From the NCBI GenBank assembly GCA_965208775.1, contig OZ242360.1, positions 3,175,825-3,239,824 on the forward strand: a stretch of 64,000 bases of DNA. The letters are read 5' to 3'. A model generated the notes under the pieces. It was not told the DNA's origin, ran no database searches, and saw only the letters and a program-made list of their open reading frames with translations. The position numbers were made by a program, and so were the translations under genes. Origin of the DNA: JAPOVO01 sp026708165. GTDB taxonomy: Bacteria > Chloroflexota > UBA11872 > VXNJ01. This document shows positions 1 through 8,943 of this stretch, in pieces (the stretch's first letter is position 1; every line of letters starts with the position of its first letter).

Positions 1-560
1 TGGCTGGAAACGGACTGGCCGAGGCGCTTGTCTTTGGCCGACTGGCCGGCAACGCAGCCGCCAACCGGGCATCGGAAGGAGTTCTCCACTTCGCTGACTT
101 GAGCGCCGCGCGTGACGACGAGGCTGATCGAGTCGGTCGGTTGATGGCGCATCCCGGCGCGGAGAGGGTGTCGGCGCTGACGGGCGAAATGCGTTCGGTC
201 ATGTCATCTCACGTCGGAGTCTTCCGCGACGGCGAAGGGCTGGCGAGCGCTCGATTCGCTCTCGACTCCATCTCCGAACGGCTCGCCGACATCGGCGTAA
301 GCAGCAAGTCCAAGCGGTTCAACCTCGAAGTTAGGGCGGCGCTCGAGCTGCTCAACATGGTGGAGGTTGCTGGAGTCGTGATCGATAGCGCTGGCAACCG
401 CACGGAGTCGCGCGGCAGTCACTTCAGGCGAGACCACGCGGAACGAGATGACGAGAACTGGCGACTCCACACACTCGCCTACAAAAACTGCGATGGGGCT
501 CGAATCGAAACCGAAGAGCTGACAGCAAAGACCGACGATCCCGACGCGAGGGCTTATTAA
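1..560 (+). CDS. sdhA: Succinate dehydrogenase/fumarate reductase flavoprotein subunit, C-terminal part (5' truncated)
   Basis: Only the last ~186 residues are in the window; the reading frame is open from base 3 and its start lies upstream. The fragment opens with GNGLAEALVFGRLAG, the FAD-domain end typical of SdhA/FrdA, and continues into the helical C-terminal domain. The family hallmark RTESRGSHFRRD followed by ERDDENWRLHT is present near the end. The protein carries the FAD and the dicarboxylate site and oxidises succinate (or reduces fumarate) together with the iron-sulfur subunit. The stop codon overlaps the ATG of sdhB by one base (TAATG), so the two are translationally coupled. Membrane anchor genes are not in view. 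An internal TTG at 99 is not the real start. Confidence 0.9.
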   Translation, partial: AGNGLAEALVFGRLAGNAAANRASEGVLHFADLSAARDDEADRVGRLMAHPGAERVSALTGEMRSVMSSHVGVFRDGEGLASARFALDSISERLADIGVSSKSKRFNLEVRAALELLNMVEVAGVVIDSAGNRTESRGSHFRRDHAERDDENWRLHTLAYKNCDGARIETEELTAKTDDPDARAY

Positions 561-1318
561 TGGCGGAACAACGACTCGGACTGCAGATAAGCAGGTACGA
601 TCCCGAAACGCACGACCGGCCTGAAGCGCGCAACTATGAGGTGGCGGTTGGGGAGTCGATGACCGTTCTCGACGCGTTGGTGTCGATACATGAAGAACAG
701 GACTCGTCCCTGGCGATTCGTTACTCGTGCCGGGGCGGTGTCTGCGGAGCCTGCGGCGTACAGGTCAACGGCCTGCCCGTGCTGGCGTGTCGAACGCGCG
801 TATCGTCCCTCGATTGCAACGGGTCCCCCGTCGAGATAGCCCCCTTGCAAAACCATCCGGTTATTCGGGACCTCGTCGCCGACTTCGATCCCACCTTCCT
901 GACGCTCGGGGCGGGGGAGCCGTGGATTCAACCCGATGCAGGATCGCCCGGGAGCGGCATGGACTCGGACATGACGCAGGAGGAGGTTGACCGTCTGGGA
1001 CGGTCCCAGGCGTGCATTTCCTGCGGTCTTTGCGACGCGGCCGTCACCGGCGCAAATGCGTCCGCGGGCTTCATCGGCCCGGCTGCGCTCGTTCGGGAGT
1101 TCCGGTTGGCGGCCGACGTGCGCGACGGGTCGGACCGGGACCGCCTCGAAAAGATCAACGACAGCGGCGGAATTTGGGACTGCGATCCCGACAAGTCGTG
1201 GGACGACGCTTGCCCCGTGGGAATAGACCCGGCAAACAAGATCGAACTGCTTCGAGAGGCTTCGATTGCAAACAAGATCGCCGGTCGCAAACGAGTGGAG
1301 TCCGAAGCGGCCGCATAG
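560..1318 (+). CDS. sdhB: Succinate dehydrogenase/fumarate reductase iron-sulfur subunit with an incomplete [3Fe-4S] site
   Basis: A 252-residue SdhB/FrdB-type protein that passes electrons from the flavoprotein towards quinone. The N-terminal plant-ferredoxin domain has a full [2Fe-2S] set (C57, C62, C65, C77). In the C-terminal domain C152, C155, C158 and C218 match the four [4Fe-4S] ligands of E. coli SdhB. Of the three [3Fe-4S] ligands only C208 is kept: the positions of the other two are V162 and W214. The reading frame is continuous through both places, so this is not a frameshift effect. Length is normal for the family. It is coupled to sdhA by a one-base overlap, and mdh follows 66 bases later. 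I infer an enzyme with two clusters or with an unusual last cluster. Confidence 0.9.
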   Translation: MAEQRLGLQISRYDPETHDRPEARNYEVAVGESMTVLDALVSIHEEQDSSLAIRYSCRGGVCGACGVQVNGLPVLACRTRVSSLDCNGSPVEIAPLQNHPVIRDLVADFDPTFLTLGAGEPWIQPDAGSPGSGMDSDMTQEEVDRLGRSQACISCGLCDAAVTGANASAGFIGPAALVREFRLAADVRDGSDRDRLEKINDSGGIWDCDPDKSWDDACPVGIDPANKIELLREASIANKIAGRKRVESEAAA

Positions 1319-1384
1319 AGTAATGCGAAAAAGCCCGGAAGGGCGTCTTCACGGCTATACAAGAAGACTGATGCGGAGGGGTTT

Positions 1385-2314
1385 TTGGCACGCACCAAGG
1401 TAACTATTGCGGGCGCTGGGCAGACGGGAGGATCTATCGCCCGTCGGGTAGCCGAGAGAGGTTATGCCGACGTCGTGATGATCGACGTAGTCGAGGGATT
1501 TGCCGCTGGCAAGGCGCTCGACCTCAATCAGACCGGCCCGCTGATGGGGTATCCACCGAACCTGATCGGATCCACGGGCTATGACGAGTCCGAGAACTCC
1601 GACATTTGCGTAATCACGTCGGGGTTTCCGCGTCAGCCCGGAATGTCGCGGGACGACCTCCTGCTGAAGAATAAAGAGATCGTCGAGGACGTAGCAGGCC
1701 GGCTTGCCGAGAAGTCTCCCGACTGCAAGTTCATCGTACTGACCAATCCGGTCGACGCCATGGCCCAGCTCGTCCACTCCGTAACGTCGTTTTCCAAGGA
1801 GCGCGTGATAGGACAGGGCGGCATTCTGGATTCGGCGCGGTATCGAACGTTCATCGCCTGGGAACTGGGCGTATCGCCTGAAGACGTGTCGGGATTCGTT
1901 CTCGGAGGGCATGGGGACGCGATGGTGCCGGTGCCTCGTTACACGTCCGTGGCGGGTGTCCCCGTCGGCGAGCTGCTGCCCCAGGACCGCCTCGACGCGA
2001 TTATCCAGAGGACGCGGGACGGGGGAGCCGAGATCGTAAAGCTCCTGCAGCGCGGCAGCGCCTACGAAGCTCCGGGCGAGGCCGTGATGCTGATGATCGA
2101 TTCGATTGTCCTGGACCAGAAGCGGCTGTTCCCATGCTCGGTCCTGCTCGAAGGCGAATATGGGATAAACGGCACGTTTGTGGGTGTGCTGGTGAAGCTG
2201 GGGGCGCAAGGTTACGAGGGGATGATCGACGTTTCCTTGACCGAGGAAGAGCTGGCTGCTTTACATAAATCTGCGGACGGTGTGCGGGAGCTCGTGGAGA
2301 TAATGGGCGTCTGA
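1385..2314 (+). CDS. mdh: Malate dehydrogenase, NAD-dependent (LDH-like family)
   Basis: A 309-residue enzyme for malate/oxaloacetate interconversion. The Rossmann motif GAGQTG is at 10-15, and D34 at the end of the second strand favours NAD over NADP. The substrate loop PRQPGMSR (82-89) has the arginine expected for a dicarboxylate substrate rather than lactate. N121, D149, R152 and the catalytic H176 (GGHGD) are all in place. The start is TTG; GGAGGG at 1375-1380 sits 4 bases upstream, which fixes it. The gene lies between sdhB and a fumarase-family gene in the same direction, giving a succinate-fumarate-malate-oxaloacetate series. Confidence 0.93.
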   Translation: MARTKVTIAGAGQTGGSIARRVAERGYADVVMIDVVEGFAAGKALDLNQTGPLMGYPPNLIGSTGYDESENSDICVITSGFPRQPGMSRDDLLLKNKEIVEDVAGRLAEKSPDCKFIVLTNPVDAMAQLVHSVTSFSKERVIGQGGILDSARYRTFIAWELGVSPEDVSGFVLGGHGDAMVPVPRYTSVAGVPVGELLPQDRLDAIIQRTRDGGAEIVKLLQRGSAYEAPGEAVMLMIDSIVLDQKRLFPCSVLLEGEYGINGTFVGVLVKLGAQGYEGMIDVSLTEEELAALHKSADGVRELVEIMGV

Positions 2315-2406
2315 CCGCGACTCCCGGCAGATAGAATCGAACGGCCCCCTGATAACCGGTCGCGGCCCGGTTGATTATGATCCCGCGAAGCAAAGGATAT
2401 GAATTG

Positions 2407-3819
2407 ATGGCAACACGGACTGAGCGCGATCCGCTCGGCGAAGTCGAGGTCCCGTCCGAAGCCTTATACGGCGTTCAGACTCAGCGTGCGGTCGATAATT
2501 TCCCAATCAGCGCAATCGGTCCGCATCCGGCGTTCGTCTGGGCGACGGTGCTCATCAAGAAGGCCGCGGCCGTTACGCATCGTGAGACGGGACGCCTAGA
2601 TCCGACGCTTGCCGACGCGATCATCCGGGCCGCGGATGAGGTGCTCGACGGGCTGCACGGCGATCAGTTCGTGGTCGACGTGTTCCAGGCCGGGGCGGGC
2701 ACGTCGCACAACATGAACGCGAACGAATTGCTGGCCAATCGCGCGAACGAGCTGTTGGGCGGATCGCGCGGCGACTACGATCCCGTGCATCCCAACGACC
2801 ATGTAAACATGGCGCAGTCGACCAACGACATCATCCCGACCGCCATCGCACTCGCCGCGCTGCGTCTCTTGCAGCCGCTCTACGAGGCGCTTGACGGACT
2901 TGCCGACTCGCTGGAGCAGAAGTCGGAGGAATGGGACGGCATCGTCAAGTCTGGCCGGACGCACGTGCAGGACGCCACCCCGGTCCGGCTGGGACAGGAG
3001 TTCGGGGCCTACGCAGTCGCCGTGCGCCGGGGTCGTGAGCGAATCGCCGCAGCGGAAGTAGATGTCCAGGAGCTGAGCATCGGAGGGACTGCCGTGGGAA
3101 GCGGTCTCAACGCGGAGCCTCGGTATCAGGAGCGGGTTGTCGAGGTGCTGGGCGAGCTGAGCGGTCTGACCGTGCGGCGTTCCGAAAACCTGTTCTACTC
3201 GATGCAGAGCATGTCGCGGTTCGCGATGCTGTCGGCGGCGCTCAAGGCGCTTGCGGTCGACCTGGGCAAGCTGGCCAACGATATCCGCCTACTGGGATCG
3301 GGACCTCGCACGGGGATTTCCGAGATCAGGATGCCGGCGGTCCAGCCGGGTTCGTCGATCATGCCGGGCAAGGTCAACCCGGTGATGGCCGAGTGCCTGA
3401 ACATGATCTGCTTTCAGGTTTTCGGAAACGACCTCGCTGTCACGATGGCGGCAGAGGCCGGGCAGCTTCAGTTGAACGTGATGATGCCGGTCATAGCCCA
3501 CAACCTCTCGCAATCGATCGACATCCTGGCGAATGGCTGCAAGCAGTTCCACGAGCTAGGCGTCCGCGGTCTGGAGCCGGACGGAACGATGATCCGCCAC
3601 TGGCTGGAGCGCAACACCATGCTGGCGACGGCCCTGGCGCCAAGAATCGGTTACGCGGCGGCGGCGGAAATCGCCAAAGAAGCCGTCCGCACGGGCGAGA
3701 GCATCCCCGACGTAGCCAAACGGATGACCGACCTCCCCGAAGACGAGCTGGCGAGTGCGCTCGACCCCGCGCCCATGACTGAACCGGGCGTTCGCGCGGG
3801 TGGTGGAGGCGGCGGTTAA
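2407..3819 (+). CDS. Class II fumarase/aspartase-superfamily lyase, probably fumarate hydratase
   Basis: A 470-residue member of the fumarase/aspartase superfamily, with GRTHVQDATPV, the AQSTNDIIPTA segment and the signature GSSIMPGKVNP. Context next to sdhAB and mdh argues for fumarate hydratase, and MPGKVNP is fumarase-like. However NPVMAECLNMICFQV, AAEAGQLQLNVMMPVIA and SGLNAEP read more like aspartate ammonia-lyase, so substrate is not settled by sequence. The ATG at 2407 is preferred over upstream ATGs at 2371 and 2377 because AAAGGA at 2392-2397 is 9 bases away and the family N-terminus begins there. The protein ends in an unusual run of six glycines. Confidence 0.85.
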   Translation: MATRTERDPLGEVEVPSEALYGVQTQRAVDNFPISAIGPHPAFVWATVLIKKAAAVTHRETGRLDPTLADAIIRAADEVLDGLHGDQFVVDVFQAGAGTSHNMNANELLANRANELLGGSRGDYDPVHPNDHVNMAQSTNDIIPTAIALAALRLLQPLYEALDGLADSLEQKSEEWDGIVKSGRTHVQDATPVRLGQEFGAYAVAVRRGRERIAAAEVDVQELSIGGTAVGSGLNAEPRYQERVVEVLGELSGLTVRRSENLFYSMQSMSRFAMLSAALKALAVDLGKLANDIRLLGSGPRTGISEIRMPAVQPGSSIMPGKVNPVMAECLNMICFQVFGNDLAVTMAAEAGQLQLNVMMPVIAHNLSQSIDILANGCKQFHELGVRGLEPDGTMIRHWLERNTMLATALAPRIGYAAAAEIAKEAVRTGESIPDVAKRMTDLPEDELASALDPAPMTEPGVRAGGGGGG

Positions 3820-3867
3820 GCGTCGTCGAACGGCGGGGCTAAAGCTGGCCGCTGATCCGAGTAATCG

Positions 3868-5352
3868 CTACCAGGGCCAGACCTGAGGCTCGCCCGGGTC
3901 CATATCGAGCGTCCAGGCCTCAAACGACCTGCTGATTAGCTCGTTGCGAATCGGGTCCCGACCGGGCTCAAGCCAAAGATCGTCGAATTCGTGCGGGTCG
4001 TTTTGGAGATCGAAGAGCTCGCCCAAACCGGCGCCGTGATAACAGACAAGCTTCCAGCGCTCGTCGCGGTACATCGTGGCGTAGGCGGGTCGTCCGTCCG
4101 CGGAATGGTAGAAGTACTCGCACCGCACGAAGTCCTTGTGGTGATCGGGGGGCGCGCTGCCCGTGAGAATGGGCAACAGCGACCGTCCCTGAACGTGGGC
4201 GGGAACGGGCAGACCGCTGATCTCCAGAAGAGTCGGGACGATATCGACAAGCTCGACCAAGGCGTTGCTCTGCAGCCCCGCCGTCGCTCCCGCGGGCCAG
4301 GACCACAGCAGGGGCACTCGCACAAGTCCTTCGTAAAACCGCGCTCCCTTCATCACCAGCCCATGGTCGCCCAGCGCCTCACCATGATCGCTTGTGAAGA
4401 TGATTACGGTGTTTTCGCGCAGACCGGCCGATTCGAGCCAGTCCAACAGCCGTCCTATTTCACAGTCGATCAGCTCGATCATCGCGTAGTAAGCGGCTTT
4501 TAGCTGGCGGGCTCTGATCACGTCGAGCGGGTACGGTCCCACGGCAAATGGGACTTGCGCTAAACGCTCCTGCCGGTGGAGATCGCTTTCGCGAAAGGGG
4601 GGATCGCTCAACGTCTCCGGCGGATAACGCTTGTAGTAGTCCCAGGGAGGATCCGAGGGAGGATGCGGGTCGAACGCATTGACGCTGAGGAACCAGGGGC
4701 GCTCGCGGGGCTGGGATATGAACTCGATAGCCTTGTCGGTACACCACCTGGTCTGGTGCAGCTCCGGCGGCGCATTATCCGAACCGGGCGTGGGTACCTT
4801 TAGTCCAGCCCATCCGTTGTCAGGAGTTACCACCCTCAAACCGGGCGAGTCGTATGTGTCGATTGCGTCAACGGGATCGTGGCCCTGAAGCCGTACCCAT
4901 TCGAGGTATGAGTCGCCTTCGGGCCAGTATCGATACGGCATGTGGCTGTATTGGAAATAGTCGAAGCCGTCGTCGCGGCGGTTCTCGGGTCCGTTGTGCG
5001 CGCCTGCCAGGTGCAGCTTGCCGATCAGACCGCAGTCGTAACCGGCGTCGGACATGATACGGCTTATGAGTTTGTCGACAAGGCTCGCGGGGTAGGTCTC
5101 GCACCCGTTGCGAATGACGTGATTGGCGCTCGGGTACATTCCGGTCAAGAAGCTGGCACGGCTCGGCGTGCATACGGGGTTCTGGCAATAGGCATGGGTG
5201 AAAGCCGCGCCCTCGGCCGCCAGCCTGTCGAGATGGGGCGTGCGAATCTCGGAATTTCCGAGAGCGGCTATTGTGTCAAAACGCTGCTGATCGGTGCAAT
5301 ACAGCAGTATGTTCGGACGCTCGTTAGAGCCGCCTTGGCCGGAGCCCGCCAC
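3868..5352 (-). CDS. Type I sulfatase (formylglycine-dependent)
   Basis: A 494-residue sulfatase that hydrolyses sulfate esters. The maturation motif CTPSR starts at C61, the cysteine converted to formylglycine. Metal and active-site residues are visible: D21 in YCTDQQ, K112/H114 in GKLHL and D322-H323 in SDHGEALGDHG. No signal peptide is apparent; the protein begins with a short polar stretch and goes straight into the catalytic domain, so a cytoplasmic role after uptake is plausible. It is the last gene of a minus-strand series with an ABC sugar transporter, suggesting imported sulfated carbohydrates. It is closely related to the sulfatase at 11.4-12.9 kb (same NILxYCTDQQRFDT start). Confidence 0.92.
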   Translation of the reverse strand: MAGSGQGGSNERPNILLYCTDQQRFDTIAALGNSEIRTPHLDRLAAEGAAFTHAYCQNPVCTPSRASFLTGMYPSANHVIRNGCETYPASLVDKLISRIMSDAGYDCGLIGKLHLAGAHNGPENRRDDGFDYFQYSHMPYRYWPEGDSYLEWVRLQGHDPVDAIDTYDSPGLRVVTPDNGWAGLKVPTPGSDNAPPELHQTRWCTDKAIEFISQPRERPWFLSVNAFDPHPPSDPPWDYYKRYPPETLSDPPFRESDLHRQERLAQVPFAVGPYPLDVIRARQLKAAYYAMIELIDCEIGRLLDWLESAGLRENTVIIFTSDHGEALGDHGLVMKGARFYEGLVRVPLLWSWPAGATAGLQSNALVELVDIVPTLLEISGLPVPAHVQGRSLLPILTGSAPPDHHKDFVRCEYFYHSADGRPAYATMYRDERWKLVCYHGAGLGELFDLQNDPHEFDDLWLEPGRDPIRNELISRSFEAWTLDMDPGEPQVWPW

Positions 5353-5423
5353 CTTCTACGCCGCCCTCGCAAGCGACGCCGGAACGGGGACGTCTGCGGT
5401 CTCGGAACGGTGGGGCGGCACGG

Positions 5424-6314
5424 CTATCCCTTTATTCCCGTCAGCGTCACGCCCTGCGTGAAGTAGCGCTGCGCGAAGCCGAATACGACCACCATGGGCG
5501 CGACGGAAGCGAAAGCCGCGGCCATCATGAGGTTCCAGAACTGGATGTCCTCGCCCGTCGCGTCGATCATGGCGCTAAGGGCGATGCTTATCGTCCATTT
5601 CGTCCTGTCGGTCAGAAAGACGAGCGGGTAGAGGAAGTCGTTCCAGACGTTGGCAAACGCGAATATGCCGATAGCGATCAGCACCGGCCTCGAGAGCGGC
5701 ACCATGATTTGCCACCAGATCCTGAATTCCGACGCGCCGTCGACTCTGGCGGCGTCGGAGAGCTCCTGTGGAATCGTCCTATAGAACTGCCGAACGAAGA
5801 AGATGAAATAAGGCGTGCCGAAGAAGGCCGGCACGATCAGCGGCAGAAACGTGTTGACCCAGCCCATCCACTTGAAGAGCAGAAACGTCGGAAGCAGCCT
5901 GACGGCCAGCGGGACGATCATCGTGCTGATCATGACTATGAAGAGGAAGTTCCGTCCTGGCGCGCGCAGCCGTGCAAAACCGTAAGCGACGAAAGAGGCC
6001 GACAGAATATCACCGACGATCACGAGCGCTGAGATCAGCGTCGTGTTGAAGAAGTATTGATGGAACGGCAGGAAGGTTAGCGCCTCAACGTAGTTTTTCC
6101 ACACAACCGGCGTGGGAATGTAGACGGGCGGGTAGCTTTCAACCTGAGTGGCTTCCTTGAGCGACGTCGACGCCATCCACAGGAACGGCAGGGCGAAGAC
6201 AAACGCCACAATGAGAAGAACAAAATGGATGGCGGCGTGGCGCCCCACTCCGGGCGCGGACTGGAATAGTCCGCGCCGGACGTGCGTGGCGATTACCGCG
6301 ACTCGATCACTCAT
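5424..6314 (-). CDS. Carbohydrate ABC transporter permease, MalG/UgpE type
   Basis: A 296-residue inner-membrane permease with about six transmembrane segments, the first near residues 28-50. The cytoplasmic EAA loop that contacts the ATPase is seen as LSDAARVDGASEF near residue 185, followed by WWQIMVPLSRP. The C-terminus RYFTQGVTLTGIKG is characteristic of MalG-type partners. Its start overlaps the end of the MalF-type gene by 4 bases, so both are made from one message. No ATPase is encoded nearby; a shared MsmX-like ATPase elsewhere is likely. Substrate is inferred only from the neighbouring sulfatase. Confidence 0.9.
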   Translation of the reverse strand: MSDRVAVIATHVRRGLFQSAPGVGRHAAIHFVLLIVAFVFALPFLWMASTSLKEATQVESYPPVYIPTPVVWKNYVEALTFLPFHQYFFNTTLISALVIVGDILSASFVAYGFARLRAPGRNFLFIVMISTMIVPLAVRLLPTFLLFKWMGWVNTFLPLIVPAFFGTPYFIFFVRQFYRTIPQELSDAARVDGASEFRIWWQIMVPLSRPVLIAIGIFAFANVWNDFLYPLVFLTDRTKWTISIALSAMIDATGEDIQFWNLMMAAAFASVAPMVVVFGFAQRYFTQGVTLTGIKG

Positions 6315-7237
6315 GTCTCGTAGTGCACCCAGTGCCGGCTTGTGCCGAACGTAATTCCGGTTACGGCGAGCACCAAAACGAACAGCACCGTCGCCATTGC
6401 CGACGCGTAGCCCATCTCAAAGTTCTTGAAGGCGTAACGGTAGAGATAGAGGACGTAGAAGAGCGTTGAATTCAAAGGCCCGCCCCGCGTCATGATGTAC
6501 GCGAAGGTGAAAACCTGGAAGTGGGTAACGAGACCGATCACGAGCAGAAAGAAGGTCGTCGGGCTGAGCATGGGAATCGTTACGTGCCACATGCGCCGCA
6601 GGACGTTGGCCCCGTCGATGGACGCCGCTTCGTACAGGTGGGTCGGAATATTCTGCAAGCCCGCCAGCATGATCACCATCGTCTGACCGACATACCAGAA
6701 CGAGAGCAGAATTATTCCGGGCTTTGACCAGTTCTCGTCTTGAAACCAGAGCGGGCTTGGAATTCCGAAGATGTCCAACAGGTGCTTGACCACGCCCAGC
6801 TCCGCGTGCAGCAGCCACAGGAAAATCACCGATGCCGCAGCGTGCGGCACGATCATGGGTAGATAGAACAGCGTTCGGTAGGCGCCTCTGCCATGAATAC
6901 GGGTGTTGAGGAACATCGCGAGCGTGAACGCGATCAAAAGCTGTCCGGGCACGGATATCACGACGAAGTAGATGGTATTGAGCAGCGTGATGGTGAAAAG
7001 GCGGTCGTCGGTGAAGATCCCGACGTAGTTGTCCAGCCCAACCCACAGCGGCGCCTTGAAAACGTTGTAGCGCGTGAAGCCAAGATAGAAGACGGCCACG
7101 ATGGGGCCGGCGGTAAACACCAGGAACCCCAGAAGCCACGGCGAAAGGAACGTATAGCACCAGAGGGCCTCTCGCTGGCCCGCCGACAGGCGGACTCTGC
7201 CGCTCGCCCTAGGCGCGGGAGCGCCTACAGTCGCCAT
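6311..7237 (-). CDS. Carbohydrate ABC transporter permease, MalF/UgpA type
   Basis: A 308-residue membrane protein with an N-terminal hydrophobic segment (about 29-50) and further segments through the binding-protein-dependent transport domain. The EAA loop reads LYEAASIDGANVLRR, then HVTIPMLSP. It pairs with the MalG-type permease downstream (4-base overlap) and with the lipoprotein upstream at 7.4-8.9 kb. The 122-base gap from the lipoprotein gene shows no strong hairpin. Assignment to the sugar (CUT1) group rests on the pairing and on the family-1 binding protein. Confidence 0.9.
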   Translation of the reverse strand: MATVGAPAPRASGRVRLSAGQREALWCYTFLSPWLLGFLVFTAGPIVAVFYLGFTRYNVFKAPLWVGLDNYVGIFTDDRLFTITLLNTIYFVVISVPGQLLIAFTLAMFLNTRIHGRGAYRTLFYLPMIVPHAAASVIFLWLLHAELGVVKHLLDIFGIPSPLWFQDENWSKPGIILLSFWYVGQTMVIMLAGLQNIPTHLYEAASIDGANVLRRMWHVTIPMLSPTTFFLLVIGLVTHFQVFTFAYIMTRGGPLNSTLFYVLYLYRYAFKNFEMGYASAMATVLFVLVLAVTGITFGTSRHWVHYET

Positions 7238-7359
7238 GGCATGGTCCGCCCCGGGTCGGCTACGCCGATAGATCCCTTAAGCGCCCGCTGATACACGGCC
7301 GCGGCGCAACTCTCAGAAATCGAAGGCAGTGTTGGTTACAGAAGGGTTCGACGCTATAT

Positions 7360-8910
7360 CTAGCCTCGCTGCTCCCACCACTTGTCAACTTCCTTCTGGG
7401 ACTCGGTGGCGCCCCATTCGACGGCATCCTCGGGCGTGCGCTTGTGCAGCAGGGCCTCTTCCTGCATCTGAATCGTGATATCGTTCAGCTTCTCTTGAAC
7501 TGGCGATGCCGGGGAATGGACACTTAGTTCCATTACTTCGAGCGCGAGTTTCCATTCGTCCGGGAACTCCTCGCCGAAGCGCGGGTCCTTATTGAATTCC
7601 TTAACCGGCGACGGTCTGACCTGTGGGATAAAGAACTCGCGGTTGCCTTCGTCGGTCGTGGTCCATTTGAGAAACTCCCAGGCCCCGTCGGGATTTTTCA
7701 CGCCGGTCGGAATGGCGTATCCCCACCCGCCTTCGACAACGTATTGGGTCTTGGCCGCCGGATTCCGGTCGTTGTAAGGAACGTGGGCGACTCCCCAATC
7801 GACGTCGGGAGCCTGAGCTCCCATGATCAGGAACATCCAGATACCGTCGAAAAGGCTCGACACCTTGCCTTCGAGGAAGGAGTTGCGGAATGCCGAGCCT
7901 CCGCCCACGATTGGCCGGACGTTCTCGAATCCGCCGTAGGTCGTGTCATAGAAATCGATGAGCCAGCGCAGCGCGCCCTTGCCCTCGTCCGAGTTGTAGA
8001 GCACCTGCTTACGGTCGGGGCTGCTGATGAGTCCGTTGTTCATAAAGGTCCACGCGCGGAACCAGTAGTTCGAGCGGACACCGCCGAGCAGCGGATCGAC
8101 GCCGACTCGCTCGACCTTGTCGCCATCGAGCACCGTCAGCTTTTCCGCCGCTTCTTCCAACTCGCTCCACGTTTGCGGCTGCATGTCGGGATCGAGGCCC
8201 ACTTCCTGTGCTTGGGCTTTATTCCAGAAGAACAGGTTCACATTGGTGCTCGTGGAAAACGGAGCGGCGAACATCTTGCCGTCCCACGTGTAGACGTCGA
8301 CCTCGTAGTCGAACCAAGTGTCCTTGGAAATGTTGTCGATTCGCAGCAACTCGTCGATCGGCGTCAGCACGCCGTTGTCGGAGAATGCTACTAGGTGACG
8401 CTGGCCGTGGAGCATGATCACGTCGGGCGGATCGCCGCCGGCGATCGCGGTGAGGTACTTCTCGTCCATACCTGTTTGCGAGATGAGCGTGTGCCTGACT
8501 TTGATGTGGGGGTTCCGCTCCTCGAATCCCGCCGCCTGGGCCTCAATCAGCGGTAAGCGAGGACCGCCCCAAACGTGCCAATAGGTCACCGCCTGCGCCT
8601 TGACCATGGGCGCGGCTTCCCGAACAACCTTGGTGACGACTTTCTCGACGACCGTCTCTTTTTCGACTTCGACGACCCTCTCGACCTCTACGACTTTCTC
8701 GACTTCCTTTTCGACCTCGACGGGGACTTCCTTGACGACCTCCCTTGTCACGACCCGCTCGACCGGCACTTCCTTGGTGACGACTTCGACGACCCGCTCG
8801 GTGACTGTCTGCACCTCGCCGCATCCGGCGATTGCAGCAGTGGCGAGTCCTAGACCGCCCGCCGATCCGATAAGAAACTTGCGACGCAATATCTGGTTAC
8901 GCGAGTTCAT
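7360..8910 (-). CDS. Extracellular solute-binding lipoprotein, family 1 (sugar type), with Val/Glu/Lys repeat linker
   Basis: A 516-residue binding protein for the adjacent permeases. The N-terminus has a twin-arginine-like LRRKFLIG and a lipobox ending AAIAGC, so it should be exported and lipid-anchored. Residues about 33-95 form a low-complexity linker of short units such as EVVKEVPVE and VEKVV, which probably holds the binding domain away from the membrane. The mature domain starts with YWHVWGG and has the family-1 architecture, including WGYAIPTGVKNPDGAWEFL near the C-terminus. This linker type recurs in the binding proteins at 21.7 and 23.6 kb and is common in Chloroflexota. Confidence 0.9.
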   Translation of the reverse strand: MNSRNQILRRKFLIGSAGGLGLATAAIAGCGEVQTVTERVVEVVTKEVPVERVVTREVVKEVPVEVEKEVEKVVEVERVVEVEKETVVEKVVTKVVREAAPMVKAQAVTYWHVWGGPRLPLIEAQAAGFEERNPHIKVRHTLISQTGMDEKYLTAIAGGDPPDVIMLHGQRHLVAFSDNGVLTPIDELLRIDNISKDTWFDYEVDVYTWDGKMFAAPFSTSTNVNLFFWNKAQAQEVGLDPDMQPQTWSELEEAAEKLTVLDGDKVERVGVDPLLGGVRSNYWFRAWTFMNNGLISSPDRKQVLYNSDEGKGALRWLIDFYDTTYGGFENVRPIVGGGSAFRNSFLEGKVSSLFDGIWMFLIMGAQAPDVDWGVAHVPYNDRNPAAKTQYVVEGGWGYAIPTGVKNPDGAWEFLKWTTTDEGNREFFIPQVRPSPVKEFNKDPRFGEEFPDEWKLALEVMELSVHSPASPVQEKLNDITIQMQEEALLHKRTPEDAVEWGATESQKEVDKWWEQRG

Positions 8911-8943
8911 CTTCTACCTCCTCATCGCCGGCAATCCGACAGC

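Noticed and set aside
1325..1350. GCCC-GGAA-GGGC hairpin between sdhB and mdh as terminator
   Set aside because: The stem has four pairs and no T run follows.
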